NCBI GenBank assembly: GCA_036768485.1
Contig: JAVLUZ010000271.1
Span: 2,710,309 to 2,774,308 of the forward strand
Length of the DNA stretch: 64,000 nucleotides
Direction: 5' to 3'
Source of the DNA: Mermis nigrescens
Taxonomy: Eukaryota; Nematoda; Enoplea; Mermithida; Mermithidae
Of the stretch, positions 44,549 to 56,039 are shown in pieces. Within the stretch, counting starts at the first letter, position 1. Each line of letters opens with the position of its first letter. The translations under genes and the position numbers were made by a program. The notes beneath the pieces were generated by a model, which saw only the letters and a program-made list of their open reading frames with translations, was not told where the DNA came from and searched no databases.

Positions 44549-44820
44549 TCAAAAGCCACCGTTCTGAATAATTAAGCGTTTTTTATACCTTGTATTTACG
44601 CGCCTATTATTAGCTAAATATTGAATTTCGTTTTGGTATCTTCTTACCTTTTGTATATCTTTATCAGTGAAAGGAATGTTGTTATTAAGAAAATTGTTTG
44701 CGCCATCGCAAATGCATAAAAGTTTAACTTTACTTGCCTTATTTATAAGCGCATCACGTTGGGGTTTTCTTGCAACACTCAGCAAATGTAAGCAACTAAT
44801 GTTTCGTTTTAGTCTATGAG
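44549..44820 (-). CDS. Small basic Polinton protein
   Basis: The frame contains SVARKPQRDALINKASK, CDGANNFLNNNIPFTDKDIQ and a basic tail ending RLIIQNGGF. This arrangement (helical start, one or two Cys, basic end with Q-x-GGF) matches a short protein found next to the capsid genes of many Polintons. No ATG is visible at the expected place; the frame is open upstream to about 44820, overlapping the end of the ATPase remnant. Function is unknown. Confidence 0.6.
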
Positions 44821-45125
44821 GAGCAATTTTTACAGCTTTCAGATAAATTGCACTGCATATTTATAGATTTTGGCACATACACTGTAGGGTGCTTGCCCAA
44901 AATATCAGTTTTCAAGCTGTGTAAATCCTTGGCATTTTGTGTCAAGTCAATGTGGTTTAGATGTAGCAGCTAAAAATGCTTCAAGAAAATATTTTGGATT
45001 GCTAGGATATAATTGGCGTGATAAAATATGTGATTGCAGCTGATCTGCGGGGTTTTGAAAAGGACTACATAATCTTAATTGATGCGTGAGGTACGAAGGC
45101 CATCATAATATAAGTTCTGCACAAT
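44814..45125 (-). pseudogene. Packaging ATPase C-terminal remnant
   Basis: In two minus frames one reads RQLYPSNPKYFLEAFLAATS, and then, after a shift near 44950, LTQNAKDLHSLKTDILGKHP and TVYVPKSIN before TAG at 44814-44816. This is the conserved C-terminal end of the Polinton DNA-packaging ATPase. The ATP-binding N-terminal part is not present in this window. Confidence 0.65.
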
Positions 45126-45257
45126 CTGAGTAGTATGTAGGGGGGAGGGGTCGCGCGCGTTTTTGGGGGTCCGCTCTATGCTTAACCATTAGAGGCCTCC
45201 CTACTTGGGGCAGTCTCGGGGTCCGCCTTCAGCTACCTCTGCGAAAAGGAAAAAAGT

Positions 45258-45325
45258 GTGGTATAGCGAGAATTGAACCATGAACAAAGCAAACTGCAGT
45301 CCAACGCTAACCACATGCACGATTT
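45258..45325 (-). ncRNA. tRNA-like Pol III sequence (degenerate)
   Basis: On minus, TGGTTAGCGTTGG resembles an A box, GGTTCAATTC a B box about 30 bases on, and CACACTTTTTTCC follows as a Pol III-type terminator. The T-arm and acceptor stems do not pair well, so this is a tRNA-derived repeat or a broken gene rather than a working tRNA. Confidence 0.35.
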
Positions 45326-45373
45326 CAGTTGTTTTTAAAAAGTTAGAGTAATTTATAAGACGGATGGGTCTAA

Positions 45374-45835
45374 CTAGGTCATTCTAAAATGTAATTTTAC
45401 GATAGTTTTTCCGAACTCAAAAGGTACAGGTTGGTTTTGATCTGTCTTAATGTTTACTTCAATCGTATTAAATGATTTTTCAAGCACAGGAATATATTGC
45501 GGGCTAATATATGAGTGATTTATGATGTCCATGTACTTTCCTTCAATATTTACGACTTGTAGAAGTGGCGCAAAAACATTTCCAATAATTCGTGGTTCAA
45601 CTATATCGCAATATATGTTAAAATTATGCATTCCACCCAAGATATTGGGGGCATTGTGCGCAGCTACGGATAACTCTTGCGCCACAGTATAATTTATATT
45701 ATCGAGCTGACTTTCCAGAAATCCCATCATATATAGTAAATGCTTGGTTAATTTTAAGCTTCGGATATATTTAGTATTAATTATTAAGTGACAAAACTTC
45801 TTATTTTCATCATACTGTATGTCAATGTGTTGCAT
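45374..45835 (-). pseudogene. Second penton-like protein, C-terminal part only
   Basis: Parallel to 40988-41500: YDENKKFCHLIINTKYIRSL, YMMGFLESQLDNINYTVAQ and KYMDIINHSYISPQYIPVL, ending FGKTIVKLHFRMT. The N-terminal third is missing. This copy belongs to a second, related Polinton or to a duplication. Divergence between the two copies (about 25-30% of residues by eye) indicates separate insertions rather than a recent duplication. Confidence 0.75.
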
Positions 45836-45899
45836 GTATAGTATCTCTTGAATTGCATAGACATATTTTCAAAGTACGCATGGTCCATCCATTTGAAAA

Positions 45900-46637
45900 C
45901 TAAAACTTCAAAAGATGTTCTGACCGCATTTCAAAGCATTTTGCATTAATCAAATCGAAAACCGTACAAGCTGCAAACAGACGCAGGGACCGAATTTGCA
46001 AACAAAGAATTTCAAAAATTTCTTAAATCTGAATCTATCAATTTTTTCACGACTAAAAGCAAAATGAGGCTAGTGTAGTTGAATGTTTTAATCGCACGCA
46101 TAAAGAATGTATGTGGCGGTACTTCACCAAGAGCAATTCATATAAATTTATTGACTTGATGAAAAACCGACTTGACGAAAAACTATAATCAATCCAAGTA
46201 TCGATACGATAGGTAACTTGCCAACTAATGTTATCACAAAAAATGAGACGGAAATTTCGAATAAAGCATTTAGGATTGATAAACAGAACTTTGTTTTTAA
46301 GTTTGATATTGGCGATAAAGTCCGACTGAGTAAAGTTAAGCGCGCTTTAGAAAAAGGATTTTGGCCCAACTGGACAGAGGAGTTTTTCATAATTAAGGAG
46401 AGGTTTACTCGCACACCGCCTGTTTACGTTTTAGTAGAACACCAAATAAGCGAAAAACTAGATGGCATTTTTTACGAACCTGAAGCGCAAAATATTGATA
46501 TATCCTCGGATGACTTGTTTATTGTTGAAAAGATTTTGAAAACGCGTAGGAAAGGCAATAAAACTGATTATTTAGTGCGCTGGCGAGGGTACCCAGAAAA
46601 GTTTGATTCCTGGGTCTCAAACCTGATAAATTTATAA
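45900..46637 (+). pseudogene. Polinton integrase with chromodomain, 3' remnant
   Basis: The upstream part, in broken frames, reads KLQTDAGTEFANKEFQKFLK, a retroviral-type integrase core segment with D..E spacing region. The frame 46218-46637 is intact and contains KFDIGDKVRLSKVKRALEKG, an SH3-like region, then a chromodomain (FIVEKILKTRRKGNKTDYLV, RWRGYPEKFDSW). The catalytic core is largely missing or mutated. It faces the capsid genes, the opposite orientation expected for the two ends of a Polinton. Confidence 0.8.
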
Positions 46638-46734
46638 ACGTCTAGAAAGCGCGCCTAAAGGCCAGATTTTATTATGCAAATCTATCCATATCATCAGTAT
46701 TGATGTAAAAAATTTACGGTCTGCAATATTTTTT

Positions 46735-47005
46735 GTAAAATTTTGAATATTTTTTGTAAAGTTTGGGATGAATCTTGTAAAGTTTGGAATTTTTTTTTGT
46801 AAAGTTTGGAAAATATTTTGTAAAGTTTGGAATATTTTTTTGTAAAGTTTGGAATTAATTTTTTTGTGCTTAAGCATAGTGCTTTTGTAAAGTTTGGAAT
46901 ATTTTTTGTAAAGTTTGGATAATTTTTTGTAAAGTTCGGGATATTTTTTGTAAAGTTTGTAATATTTTTTGTAAAGTTTGGAAAATTTTTTGTAAAATTT
47001 GGAAT
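46735..47005. repeat. ~20-bp AT-rich minisatellite
   Basis: About 13 units of TTTTGTAAAGTTTGGAATAT. A minus-strand open frame (46632-47024) across it is a by-product of the repeat. Confidence 0.92.
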
Positions 47006-47024
47006 ATACGTATCTCAGTTGCAT

Positions 47025-48460
47025 TTCTCAAGCATAAACTATTTTATATGCTATATGCAACTCATGCTTGTGTTTTGCACCTGTGAGAATCATTTTTCCA
47101 CTTGTAAAGAATAAAAAGGTCACTTTTCTAAATTTATATACTTATCTGGGAAACAATTCTACTTATACATGCATTTCCTTTTCACCAGCTCATAAAACTT
47201 ACAAAGATCAATGCGAAATCCCAAGTTAGCTGAGTCAACAAACAGCTCAAGTAGTAACGCCCGACCCTCTGGCACGCAGTCTGGAACGCAGCACATAATA
47301 GTGCACCTGCACTTTAAGCGCCCGCTTTGTAAGCAGGGCACTTTAGCTGCGAGTCAAACCAGCGCCAAAGTGGAAGTATTAAGTAGGAGGGCGCTAAAGC
47401 TGCATGTAGGCCTAGCGCTTAGGGGTGGGGGTGTATTATTCAATTGAGCTCATAGCATCATTCAAGTGACGTCACCCCGCTTCAAGTACATAGCATTTTC
47501 TCGCTTAATACGATAAGCTTAAGATTATAATTTTCGACAGTGCACATACTACGCACATGTCCTTCTTACACCTAAATGTGCTTTGGTATGTACCTATGTG
47601 CAGTTTTTTATTTGGCATAATACAAAGATTTAATTAGGTATTAATCTACAATAATTTGTTAATTCACTCGATATATTGATACAACAACTCGCCAAGTAGC
47701 TATATAAGTAGTTATACCTATGAGCCTGGGGTGCAACGTTATAACATAGCCCATGTTATAAGATAGGCAGCTCTTGAATAAAGCATAGGCAGTATAGCCA
47801 AACGCGGTACCTGTGTTGATAGGACCGAGAGTAGGAGCCAGGGGGTAGGGAGCAGCCGAGGGGGCAGGGAGTGGTCTTGGGAGTATGGAGCAGCCGTGGT
47901 GTAAGGGAGCATTCACGGTGGGTCAGGGAGCAGCCATAGGGAGTGGGCTTGGACTAAGGAGTAGCGTTGGGGGCAGCGAGCAGCCTTAGGGAGCAACCCT
48001 AGGGGATGGGGTCCCTCTCCCGCGCCCCTATAGGAGCCGACCGACCAGTGCCAGAAGACCGACCAATGACAGCATATTTTAGTTTTGCTAATTTAGTTTT
48101 TCAGGTTTTACCGGAAAAAATCATCTTTCACCTTACTAACTTTACACTAATTTTCATTTTTGAGTTAAAAAAGTTATAAATAGCCTAAGTAGGAAATGAT
48201 GTTAGAGTAAGGTATGCCAGGCTAATCAGTGTAGTGAATGTAAACTATATATTTTATTATACATTTTTCATCAAAAATAGCGTAAAAGTTTTGCTTTGAT
48301 GTTCTGCAGATAGGGCGTGCAAGCAGTTTCACTAATTACCTTTATAAACGTGTGAGAGAAAATCTATATTTATAGTCTAGGTCCATGGCCCGCTGCGCTT
48401 GTAATCACTCAGGTGGTGAGCAGGGAGGCCGTCGCTCTAGACTAAAAGTTCAACCCCCAA
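47025..48460. other. No gene recognised; G-rich degenerate repeat
   Basis: At 47825-48005 a loose GGGAGCAGCC/GGGAGTGG repeat occurs. Otherwise there is no supported coding region. Confidence 0.4.
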
Positions 48461-48536
48461 CTTTCAAGCCGTTTTTCTCCAAAAATGCTTCAATTTTTGC
48501 TTCTTTTTCACAGAAGACGATGAAAAGAATGGTGTT

Positions 48537-49717
48537 TTAAATGGACGTAGCATAATTGTACATTTGTAACAAGCGTTCACTATCGGCCAGTTTCGAAACT
48601 TTACAGTACTGCGCGCCAAAATATCGAAATGTAACGAATTCGTAATAATGTACAGTTCGTAGTAAGTCATTGAAAAACAATCGGAAATTGGACATGTGCA
48701 TAAATCGTAAATTGAACGAGCAAAAGTTGAATTTCAACTGCGAATTTTTAAAATTTTCAACAATTTCCCAAAAAATAATCCGCCGAATGTCCTCATTCGT
48801 TTCGCCGGCAAATTCAAGAGTCAGTTCAGTTATTTGTTGCATCGAGCGCACAATATGGGTCATTAGTCCAGGGTAATTGCCATTCGACCGGATTCTTTTC
48901 AAAATTAAGTGACGGGGGTCGAAAAACGGGGCGCAGTCTTCAAGTTCATTTAAAGTTCCGTGAAAAATCAGTTCTTCTATTGGGAAATGGTCGCAGCCGG
49001 TTAAGCAAATATTGTCGATATTGTGGAGCCACAGGCTTTTATTTTCGGGGCACCTGTCCAGAAAGCGGCGCACAATATGGGCGCGGTCGATAAAGACAAT
49101 TGATCCGGCTTTAATAAGAATGAACAAAATAAATTTTCAGAAAGAATAAAAACAATAATAATAATAATAAAAATTATAATAATAATTATAGAAATAATAA
49201 CAATAATAATAGTAATAATAATAAAAATAACTTAACATTTAATGTTATGTACGAGCATTTACTGAAATTACCCTAAACGAAAGTCGAAATTTATCTTTTT
49301 GTTATATAAACGGTCAAAAATTTTCCAGAAAATGTCATTTTTTGTAAACTCCAAGTAGACCTCTCTTAACTCACATTCAAGTTTTAGCGTTCCAGGATTA
49401 ATCTCCTGCAGCAGCTGTAAGATTCGATCGTTGTTTCGCCATTTATTTGGACAGATGGTCAATTCAACAACCTTTATATCGTTAAATGGGCGAGCGTCCA
49501 TTTGGGGGTGTTGGCAATTCACTACTACGATTTCCGGCGCAACCGTAACGGGCACACTCAGGCCTTTCAAGTGAAGCATGACGTTTGGGGCGACTGGCCA
49601 TTTTCGGCCAGCAATTAGTATGGACCATCGAGGGCTTACGCGTTTGCAGACGGTCCGATCAAAAGGGTTAAGGAAAGAAAGAACGCGTGTTAAAATTTCG
49701 GCCGGCATGTGATCCAT
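48537..49717 (-). CDS. F-box protein gene A, two exons
   Basis: Exon 1 (to about 49268) starts MDHMPAEILTRVLSFLNPFD, an N-terminal F-box (LP-x-E-ILxxxLSFL, then CKRVSPRWSIL), the domain that binds Skp1 in SCF ubiquitin ligases. The C-terminal part resembles leucine-rich substrate-binding regions (LKGLSVPVTV, VVELTICPNKW). Exon 2 (about 49112 to 48537) continues with KSLWLHNIDNICLTGCDHFP and ELIFHGTLNELEDCAPFFDP. Introns contain an AAT repeat. The exon 1 donor (TTAGG|GTAATT) and exon 2 acceptor (ATTAAAG) do not agree in phase by one base, so the junction or the gene is uncertain. It is a tandem paralogue of gene B. Confidence 0.7.
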
Positions 49718-50394
49718 TTTGAAAAAGCTTGAGAAATTGCCGGCCGGACTGGATATTTTTACGCCTTTTTAGTATGAAAACAAGAATCAAAAATGGAATT
49801 TTAGAATGAAAAGCATTTGATTATCTACTTCCTGAAAACAATAAAAATATAAAAACTACTCACCTCCTGAAAATGAAAATATTAAATTTCTGAAAATGAT
49901 AACAATTGCTCAGGCAAAGAGAAACAATTACCTCCTGAAAATACTCACTCCCTGAAAACGATGAAAAATATTTATATACAGAACTACTACCTAAAAATGA
50001 AAATATTTAATTTCTGAAAATGATAACAATCATTCAGGTGAAGAGAAATACTCACCTCCTGAAAACAATAAAAAAATGTTTTAGATAATTAATTTACCTT
50101 TCAGCCTGCTTACCTTAGGCTGCTCTAGGGTTTTTTTTAAATTTTTATTCTTCAAAATCATACAAATTTAAAATGCATGTAATATAAGTAATGTACACAG
50201 CAAGTCATTTCGACAACGCGATTGTGAAAACTTTGCATAATTTTGTCACGAATCACACCGTGAATATTCGAATTTTCATTACTGACAAATTGAACGGTCA
50301 CCTAAAAACTCATATCAATTAAGTATAAATTATAAATTGTTAGTAGCACGTGTGATCAATACAATGCGTTTTTTAAAAAGTTTCCATAATTTCA
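49718..50394. other. Intergenic spacer between the F-box genes
   Basis: Includes the repeated ACTCACCTCCTGAAAA motifs (49855-50080) and CAGCCTGCTTACCTTAGGCTGCTCTAG at 50103-50129, which recur before gene B at about 51608-51640, supporting a ~1.5-kb tandem duplication. Confidence 0.6.
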
Positions 50395-51288
50395 TTAAAA
50401 ACCGATATGAATATTTCCAGAACCAATAAATTCAATGCTTACCTCTTTCAAACGAGGCATATACTGCAAAATTGTCGATATAAGACCAGGGCGGTATCCA
50501 GCCTGACGTATTTTGAGGAGGGTGAGTCGTTCCGGGTTGAAAAATGGTGCTGTTCGTTCCAATGAGTTGAATGTTCCCATGCCTAAGGAAAGATTTCTGA
50601 TCGGATAACGATCAGTAGGGTAGAAATGGATTTTGCGAATATTGACACCGCTCAGCCACAAGCTTTTGGCGATTGCGTCGTGGTCCGGAAATTGACGTAG
50701 AATTGTGGCTGTATCAATTTGCTGACAAGCAGGGGCTTGAAAAAACTTTTTTTGTAAAAATTTTGAGGTAAATCCGAAAAATTTATTCTTTTTTGATGTG
50801 TAAACTCAAAAAATAACATTTATGCCAGGATTAAAATAGTTGTTTGTTAATAATTGAACAATTAGAAATATTATTCTGATAATATATGAATTATTCAAAC
50901 AATATCAATAAAGCATGATATCAATGGAAAAAACATTGAATGTACCTGCAATTTTCAGCATTGATAGATTAATTTCACTCAAAATTATGGTTATCAGCCG
51001 ATTGTTTTTTCGCTGATTGACTCCCATATGAACATCAACCACGCGCAGGTCTGGTACAGTGTATTCATTGTGTCGTGCTTCAGGCGACCAATCGCAAGTC
51101 AAAAAACGTTCAGGATCAGAAGACAAACTGATCGATTCAATACGTAGCAATACGCCTTTGGCAGGCAACCAAGTTTGACCAACAATCAGATTTCGCCATC
51201 GAGAGCACACGCGTTTGCAAATGTTCCGATGAATGGGGTCAATGTAGGATAAAATACGTGTTAACATTTCAGCCGGCAAGTAATTCAT
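50395..51288 (-). CDS. F-box protein gene B, at least two exons
   Basis: Exon 1 (51288 to 50946) starts MNYLPAEMLTRILSYIDPIH, CKRVCSRWRNLI, an F-box like that of gene A. It ends at donor AATTGCAG|GTACAT, phase 1. Exon 2 starts after TTTTTTCAAG (about 50738) in matching phase and contains AKSLWLSGVNIRKIHFYP and LERTAPFFNPERLTLLKIRQ, aligned with gene A exon 2. After LKE a donor-like AAAGAG|GTAAGC occurs at about 50442; if unused, the frame stops at 50395 and the protein is shorter than gene A. Role by family: Skp1-binding substrate adaptor, substrate unknown. Confidence 0.72.
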
Positions 51289-51863
51289 TTTGTAAAAGCT
51301 TGAGAAATTGCTGGCCGGCCTAGATTTTTTAATTTTTTAATTGCTTTTAGTCATTTTTTTTAGCAATTTATGCCCTGGAAAGTATTCCTCTGAAAACGAT
51401 AGAAATATAAAAACGCTTACCTTCTGAAAATGAAAAAAACACTTTTACTTCCTGAAAATGTAAAAAGTTACCATTTGCAAATAAAAACTTACCTCCTGAA
51501 AAATGTTCATTTATACAAAAATCATCTGAAATGTAAAATGCATATACTGTAGTAATAATAATAATAGCATACTCTGAAAACGTAGGATTCTCAAAAAGAA
51601 ATAACTTACCTTTCAGCCTGCTTACCTCAGGCTGCTCTAGTATTTTTTTGCCAATTTTATATTTTTTACTTTTTTGGCCTATTTTATTCATTTTTTAACG
51701 TTTTCTGCCGATTCTTATCATTTTCATTTGGCATAGGCATCGGCATCATCAAATTTTGAACGCGCATAAACAAAAACAAATGAAAAATACATAAAACAAA
51801 AAATACATGAAATACAAGAAAATACCCTAGAGCCCGAAGGCAAAGAAATGCTCAATGAAAAAA
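51289..51863. other. Spacer after F-box gene B start; duplicated promoter-proximal DNA
   Basis: AAAAGCTTGAGAAATTGCYGGCCGG just upstream of both F-box start codons (49725, 51295) is conserved, a candidate shared promoter region. No gene is visible in the rest. Confidence 0.5.
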
Positions 51864-52297
51864 TTAATAGCCGTATGGCACCGTCATAAAATTTTCACAA
51901 ATTACACGCTTATTATAAACGACCTTATAGTCTTTTGTACACGTTTTAGTGATAACATTCCGTTCATGGTCGCGCAAAATACGTTTTTCTACAATAGTTT
52001 TCACGAAATTATTATTGTACAAACAATATTCAAAGACCATTTCGCGTAACAGCTCAAAATTTACAGATTTTTTGTTTTTGTAGTTGAGGCTTATACCCCT
52101 AACTTTATTTATTTCGGCAACGAGTTTGCCGGTGGCGTCAACGACATGATAGCCGTAATTTTTTGGGCCTCCGCCCACGAATTCGTCAATGTACGCGTTT
52201 TCGCCGTACGTTTTTAGTTTGTTCGTCATTTCACCAAGGTAGCATCCTGTCGGCACGGTGTAGGTATCGGTTTGTGTAGTTAAGTAGTTTATAGAGT
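51864..52297 (-). CDS. PolB last exon: thumb and C-terminus
   Basis: Starts after TTTTTTTTCAAATTTTCAG. Contains YLGEMTNKLKTYGENAYIDE and GGPKNYGYHVVDATGK, conserved in this polymerase family, and ends FMTVPYGY followed by a stop. Its first two bases complete the second Asp of the catalytic D-T-D box begun in the previous exon. Confidence 0.85.
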
Positions 52298-52466
52298 CTG
52301 AAAATTTGAAAAAAAATGAACAAAGGTTGTGTAGAGTCTGAAAATTCAAATTTATTAATGCTAAAAATAAAATTCTGGGGTGGTCCCTACCCAAATACTT
52401 GTATAAAATGTTTAGGTGGGCATTCAGCCCCTGTCATCTCCGCACATAAAGCAACAGGGTACTAAC

Positions 52467-52737
52467 CAGTGTCCAAGTATAGGACGCGGTCGCCCAGCTT
52501 CTCCAAGTAAGTGTACAGCTTAAGCCGTGCTTGAGCCGTCACGAAGCTGGCGATAACCGGATTAGTGTTTTTGAGCGGCATGAGAAATTCGTCTTCGATT
52601 GAGTAGGTGACACACGCAAGGGATTCGCCGAAAAATCGGATATTCACAATTTTGCTTTTGTCGTTGAAAACGCATTTGTTGAACGCTTCGGGGTCTTTGA
52701 AGTATTCGGTATGTGACAAATCATTTTGCTGTCCGAA
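52467..52737 (-). CDS. PolB exon carrying motif C
   Basis: Begins after AATTTTTTAG and ends at GACACTG|GTTAGT. The sequence FGQQNDLSHTEYFKDPEAF leads to RLKLYTYLEKLGDRVLYLDT. The exon starts in phase 0 while the previous exon ends in phase 2, so one base seems lost here. Confidence 0.8.
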
Positions 52738-52762
52738 CTAAAAAATTTTTAATGCAATAGAG

Positions 52763-53019
<257 letters not shown>

Positions 53020-53188
53020 AATGGGCATACCCCCTAAGAAACCCTCCCAACTTGCATTTTTCATGATTTTTGCCCAAACCCCACACTGTGCATATATGAA
53101 TACAACAAAACAATAAAAATATACAACAAAAAACCAAAATATACAACAAAGCAATATCAATAAAAAAAGATAATTAACAAATACTTAC

Positions 53189-53466
53189 TTTGCCCAAAAG
53201 CTATTCAACATTAATTTGGCGAGGGCGCGCATGCCCGGATTCTTTTCGATTTTTGTAGGGTCAAGCTTAATTCCCTCCACCGTTTCGTAATTTGCGACGT
53301 ATTTGGCCTTTTCTTCGTCCGTCACAGCCGAAGATGGGTAGCCGTCTGCTTGCTGTTTAAGGCGCAAAAACGTGTTTATGTACAGAGCGAATAAACCGTT
53401 TGATTTGGTTTCCGGGTCGTACTGTTTGGTATCGGGATAGTGCCACACTTTGTGGACTTCCACCAC
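53189..53466 (-). CDS. PolB exon carrying motif B
   Basis: Acceptor GCATTTAAG, donor GCAAA|GTAAGT. Contains VVEVHKVWHYPDTKQYDPET and NPGMRALAKLMLNSFWAK, the motif B helix that positions the incoming nucleotide. Confidence 0.85.
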
Positions 53467-53863
53467 CTTAAATGCGCAAAAATAAGTAACAATAGTGGCA
53501 TTTTCAGATAAATGTTACTAACAGTCTCGGCCGAAAAATCCATATGTAAAGTATTCATACTTTCTCAAACTGAAAAAATCAAAAAAGGTTTGCATAAAGA
53601 AATGTGCAAAAACGGATGCAAAAGTGCGAAAAAAATCATTAAAACACTAATAAAATGCAAATACAGCTAATGGGTTTTTAATTTTGCCTAAAGCGCTGTG
53701 TATTTGATGAAGAAATTTCTCAACAAAGATATAAAAGAAGGTATTATAGAGTAAAAACGAGTGCTAACCAAAATTTAAAAAAATCATGATTGAATAATAC
53801 GCTTTGTCTCAAAATCAACTTATTATAATCCCATGTTTTAAAAATTATGCATAAAAAACTTAC

Positions 53864-54125
53864 CCGATACCCTTTTTCCATCGCTTTGTACAGTTCCAGC
53901 GAGACCCAGCAACCTTCAATTTGGCGTTTGGCGTCAGAGTGGGTGCAGTTATCAATTTCTTCAATGGCGCAAGTGCGGCACAGAGGGAAAAATAGTTTTC
54001 CATGTGCGCGGTAGGGCAGAACAGGGTGGAAGAGACCTTTTGGCGGCAACACGACGCATTTGATAAGGCCCGTGTACGGTTGAGTCGAAATATCAGCAAA
54101 ATTTTCCGTAATTATTTTGGGATGG
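53864..54125 (-). CDS. PolB exon with Cys/His cluster between motifs A and B
   Basis: Acceptor TTTTCTCTTAG, donor TATCGG|GTAAGT. Contains GLIKCVVLPPKGLFHPVLP and KLFFPLCRTCAIEEIDNCTH, the conserved insert of Polinton polymerases. Phase agrees with both neighbours. Confidence 0.85.
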
Positions 54126-54322
54126 CTAAGAGAAAAAAGCATAAAATATAGAATAACGCAAAAAAGTATACAACAAAACCGCAATAAAATACAAAAAAAT
54201 AGGAAGAAGAATAGATTATTGCTTATTTTATCCTGATTTTAAAAATATTACTATTATTTTACGGACGCTAGTATCATTATTATTAGTGCAATGTATTACT
54301 ATTATTTTACTATTATCCATAC

Positions 54323-54513
54323 CGTAGGGGAAAGACGCCCATTTTGCACACGTAAGGATAAAGTGAGCAGACGTCGACGTATTTGATCCATTCGCCTGCT
54401 CGGTACTTATGGTACAATTTGATGGCGTTGGTTTGGCCACCAAAAAACGCATCGCGAGGACCAATCGGCTCCCGAATTTCCGTTTTGTCGAAAAAGGCCT
54501 TCATGCAGGGTTT
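54323..54513 (-). CDS. PolB exon carrying motif A
   Basis: Acceptor ATATATTTCAG, donor CTACG|GTATGG. Contains RDAFFGGQTNAIKLYHKY and the metal-binding motif A, IKYVDVCSLYPYVCKMG. Confidence 0.88.
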
Positions 54514-54628
54514 CTGAAATATATGTATAATCAATTATAATATCAGCAATTAAATTTTACGCATAATCAGGGTTCTATCCATCACTCCTCAAGACTCATA
54601 CATAAAACATTATTATAATTTAGCTTAC

Positions 54629-54800
54629 TTCCTTCAGTTCGCGTCGTAGGTAGCATTCCAACTTTTCTACAACCGTGTATCCACGTGAGCAGAGATCGTT
54701 TATTCGGGCAATTGTTCGCTGATATGCTTCATAAGCAGACAGGTTTTGGTCGAGAGTGGCGTCAGTTCGTTTAGGAATGCATTTGGGGCAGCCGTGCCAC
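54629..54800 (-). CDS. PolB exon with HGCPKC motif
   Basis: Acceptor TGATGTGTTAG, donor AAGGAA|GTAAGC. Contains WHGCPKCIPKR and RINDLCSRGYTVVEKLECYL. The GTAAGC donor and phase-0 end agree with the next exon. Confidence 0.82.
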
Positions 54801-55195
54801 CTAACACATCATAGAAATCAGTCTTTATGATTAGTAAATATGTATAATCTGACAGAAAAACCTGTGGCACATTAACAGCATAAAACATTACAAGAAAACC
54901 GATTTTCGTGCAATATTAGCATATCATTAAATTGCATAAATCGAACCAGAAAATGCGTAATATGTCAAGCACAATGAGAATCGCATAAAAGACCCTTAAA
55001 AATATATTCACATATACAATTTACCATAAAATCATAAGACAGAAAATGCGTAAAAAAACACAATGGTAATCATATAAATAACCCCCAAAATGGATTTTTA
55101 TGTAATACTTACCAGCACATAATAGAAATAAGTATTTAAAATGCATAATACAAACAAATGATGCCCCACAAATTGATTTTTATGCAAAGACTTAC

Positions 55196-55560
55196 CAGCA
55201 TCCGTGGAATTCGTAGATGGTGCCGTCATGAAAGCTGTTGACCCTGTATGGCCCAATTTGCACCTCACCGCCGTTTAATTTGTGCCTGATTGGTATTTTT
55301 TCCGATTCAGCGATCCATTTCAGCCATTTCAGGCCTACTATGGACTGTTTTTCCTTATTACGGTAGCCGCCTTGCGGAATGATACCAATTGCGTTTTCAG
55401 TTAGGAAGTTTTGCCAGAATACGTAGTTGCAGGCGGAGGCAATAGTCAGGCTTGTGAGGAACGGGTCGACATTCGTTTCCGCCATGAAAATATCGTGAAA
55501 CTTCAAGGCGCATTTGGACAGGATATGTACATCGCTTTCGCAGTACGTCAGTAGTTCATG
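55196..55560 (-). CDS. PolB exon with exonuclease III/linker region
   Basis: Acceptor TTTTAATTTTCAG, donor GATGCTG|GTAAGT. Contains HELLTYCESDVHILSKC (exonuclease motif III context, Y-C-x-x-D-V), LTSLTIASACNYVFWQNFL and YEFHGC, the start of the GCFWHGC-type box completed by the next exon. Confidence 0.85.
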
Positions 55561-55812
55561 CTGAAAATTAAAAACACGCGGCCGGATTCAGTCTCAGCTG
55601 CGTGCCTTAAAAATCGAATTTAAACCTGAAATTTCAAAATATAATAAAATCTGCACATGCATGTATCATATGCGCAGGGATACCCCATACTCCTCTAGAC
55701 TGCATATACATAATAAGGCCAGGAGTGCCCCAAACTCCTCTAGATTACATTGTGGTAACAGTAACTCCTATTCCACTAGACTGCACATAAACTACATTTT
55801 CATTTTACTCAC

Positions 55813-56039
55813 CATTTCAAAAAATCAGCGCGTGCTTCTTCCTTCATTTGGTTTGGACCATAAAATTCGGCTGCCGGTAATTGGCCGACATATTGTTGAT
55901 TTTCTTTAGTGTTGAAGAAGTGCGGAAAGTAGCCCCTGCTCATTGAACGTTTTTGGGAAAGCGCTCTAGGGCATCGGTAGAAAGTTGAGCGTATCAATGA
56001 CACGCACGTTAGCAGCTTCCACCATGAGGATTTCCAATC
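55813..56039 (-). pseudogene. PolB exon with stop codon and frameshift
   Basis: Acceptor TTGTTATACCAG, donor AAATG|GTGAGT. Reads MVEAANVRVIDTLNFLPMP, then TAG at 55966-55968, then shifts frame near 55940 to GYFPHFFNTKENQQYVGQLP. Both lesions destroy the protein. The end phase also does not match the next exon, so a short exon (perhaps near 55625) may be missing or decayed. Confidence 0.8.

Larger units (their letters stand above)
40988..46637. mobile_element. Polinton/Maverick virion module, decayed
   Basis: In minus-strand order: packaging ATPase remnant, small basic protein, LVPAD protein, fused minor capsid/hexon, protease, penton-like protein, separated by very short gaps (for example 2 bases between the hexon stop and the protease start). 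A second penton fragment and an integrase remnant lie to the right. This is the gene set of Polintons. Every gene carries at least one lesion. Confidence 0.85.

Noticed and set aside
46632..47024. 130-codon Lys/Tyr-rich frame on minus
   Set aside because: Produced by the ~20-bp minisatellite.
47211..47447. 78-codon plus-strand frame, Ser/Gly-rich
   Set aside because: No domain, no splice context, and a comparable frame exists on the other strand.
53520..53570. A 49-nt candidate exon between good splice-like sites in the PolB gene
   Set aside because: The flanking PolB exons join directly in phase without it, and its frame contains a stop in the required phase.
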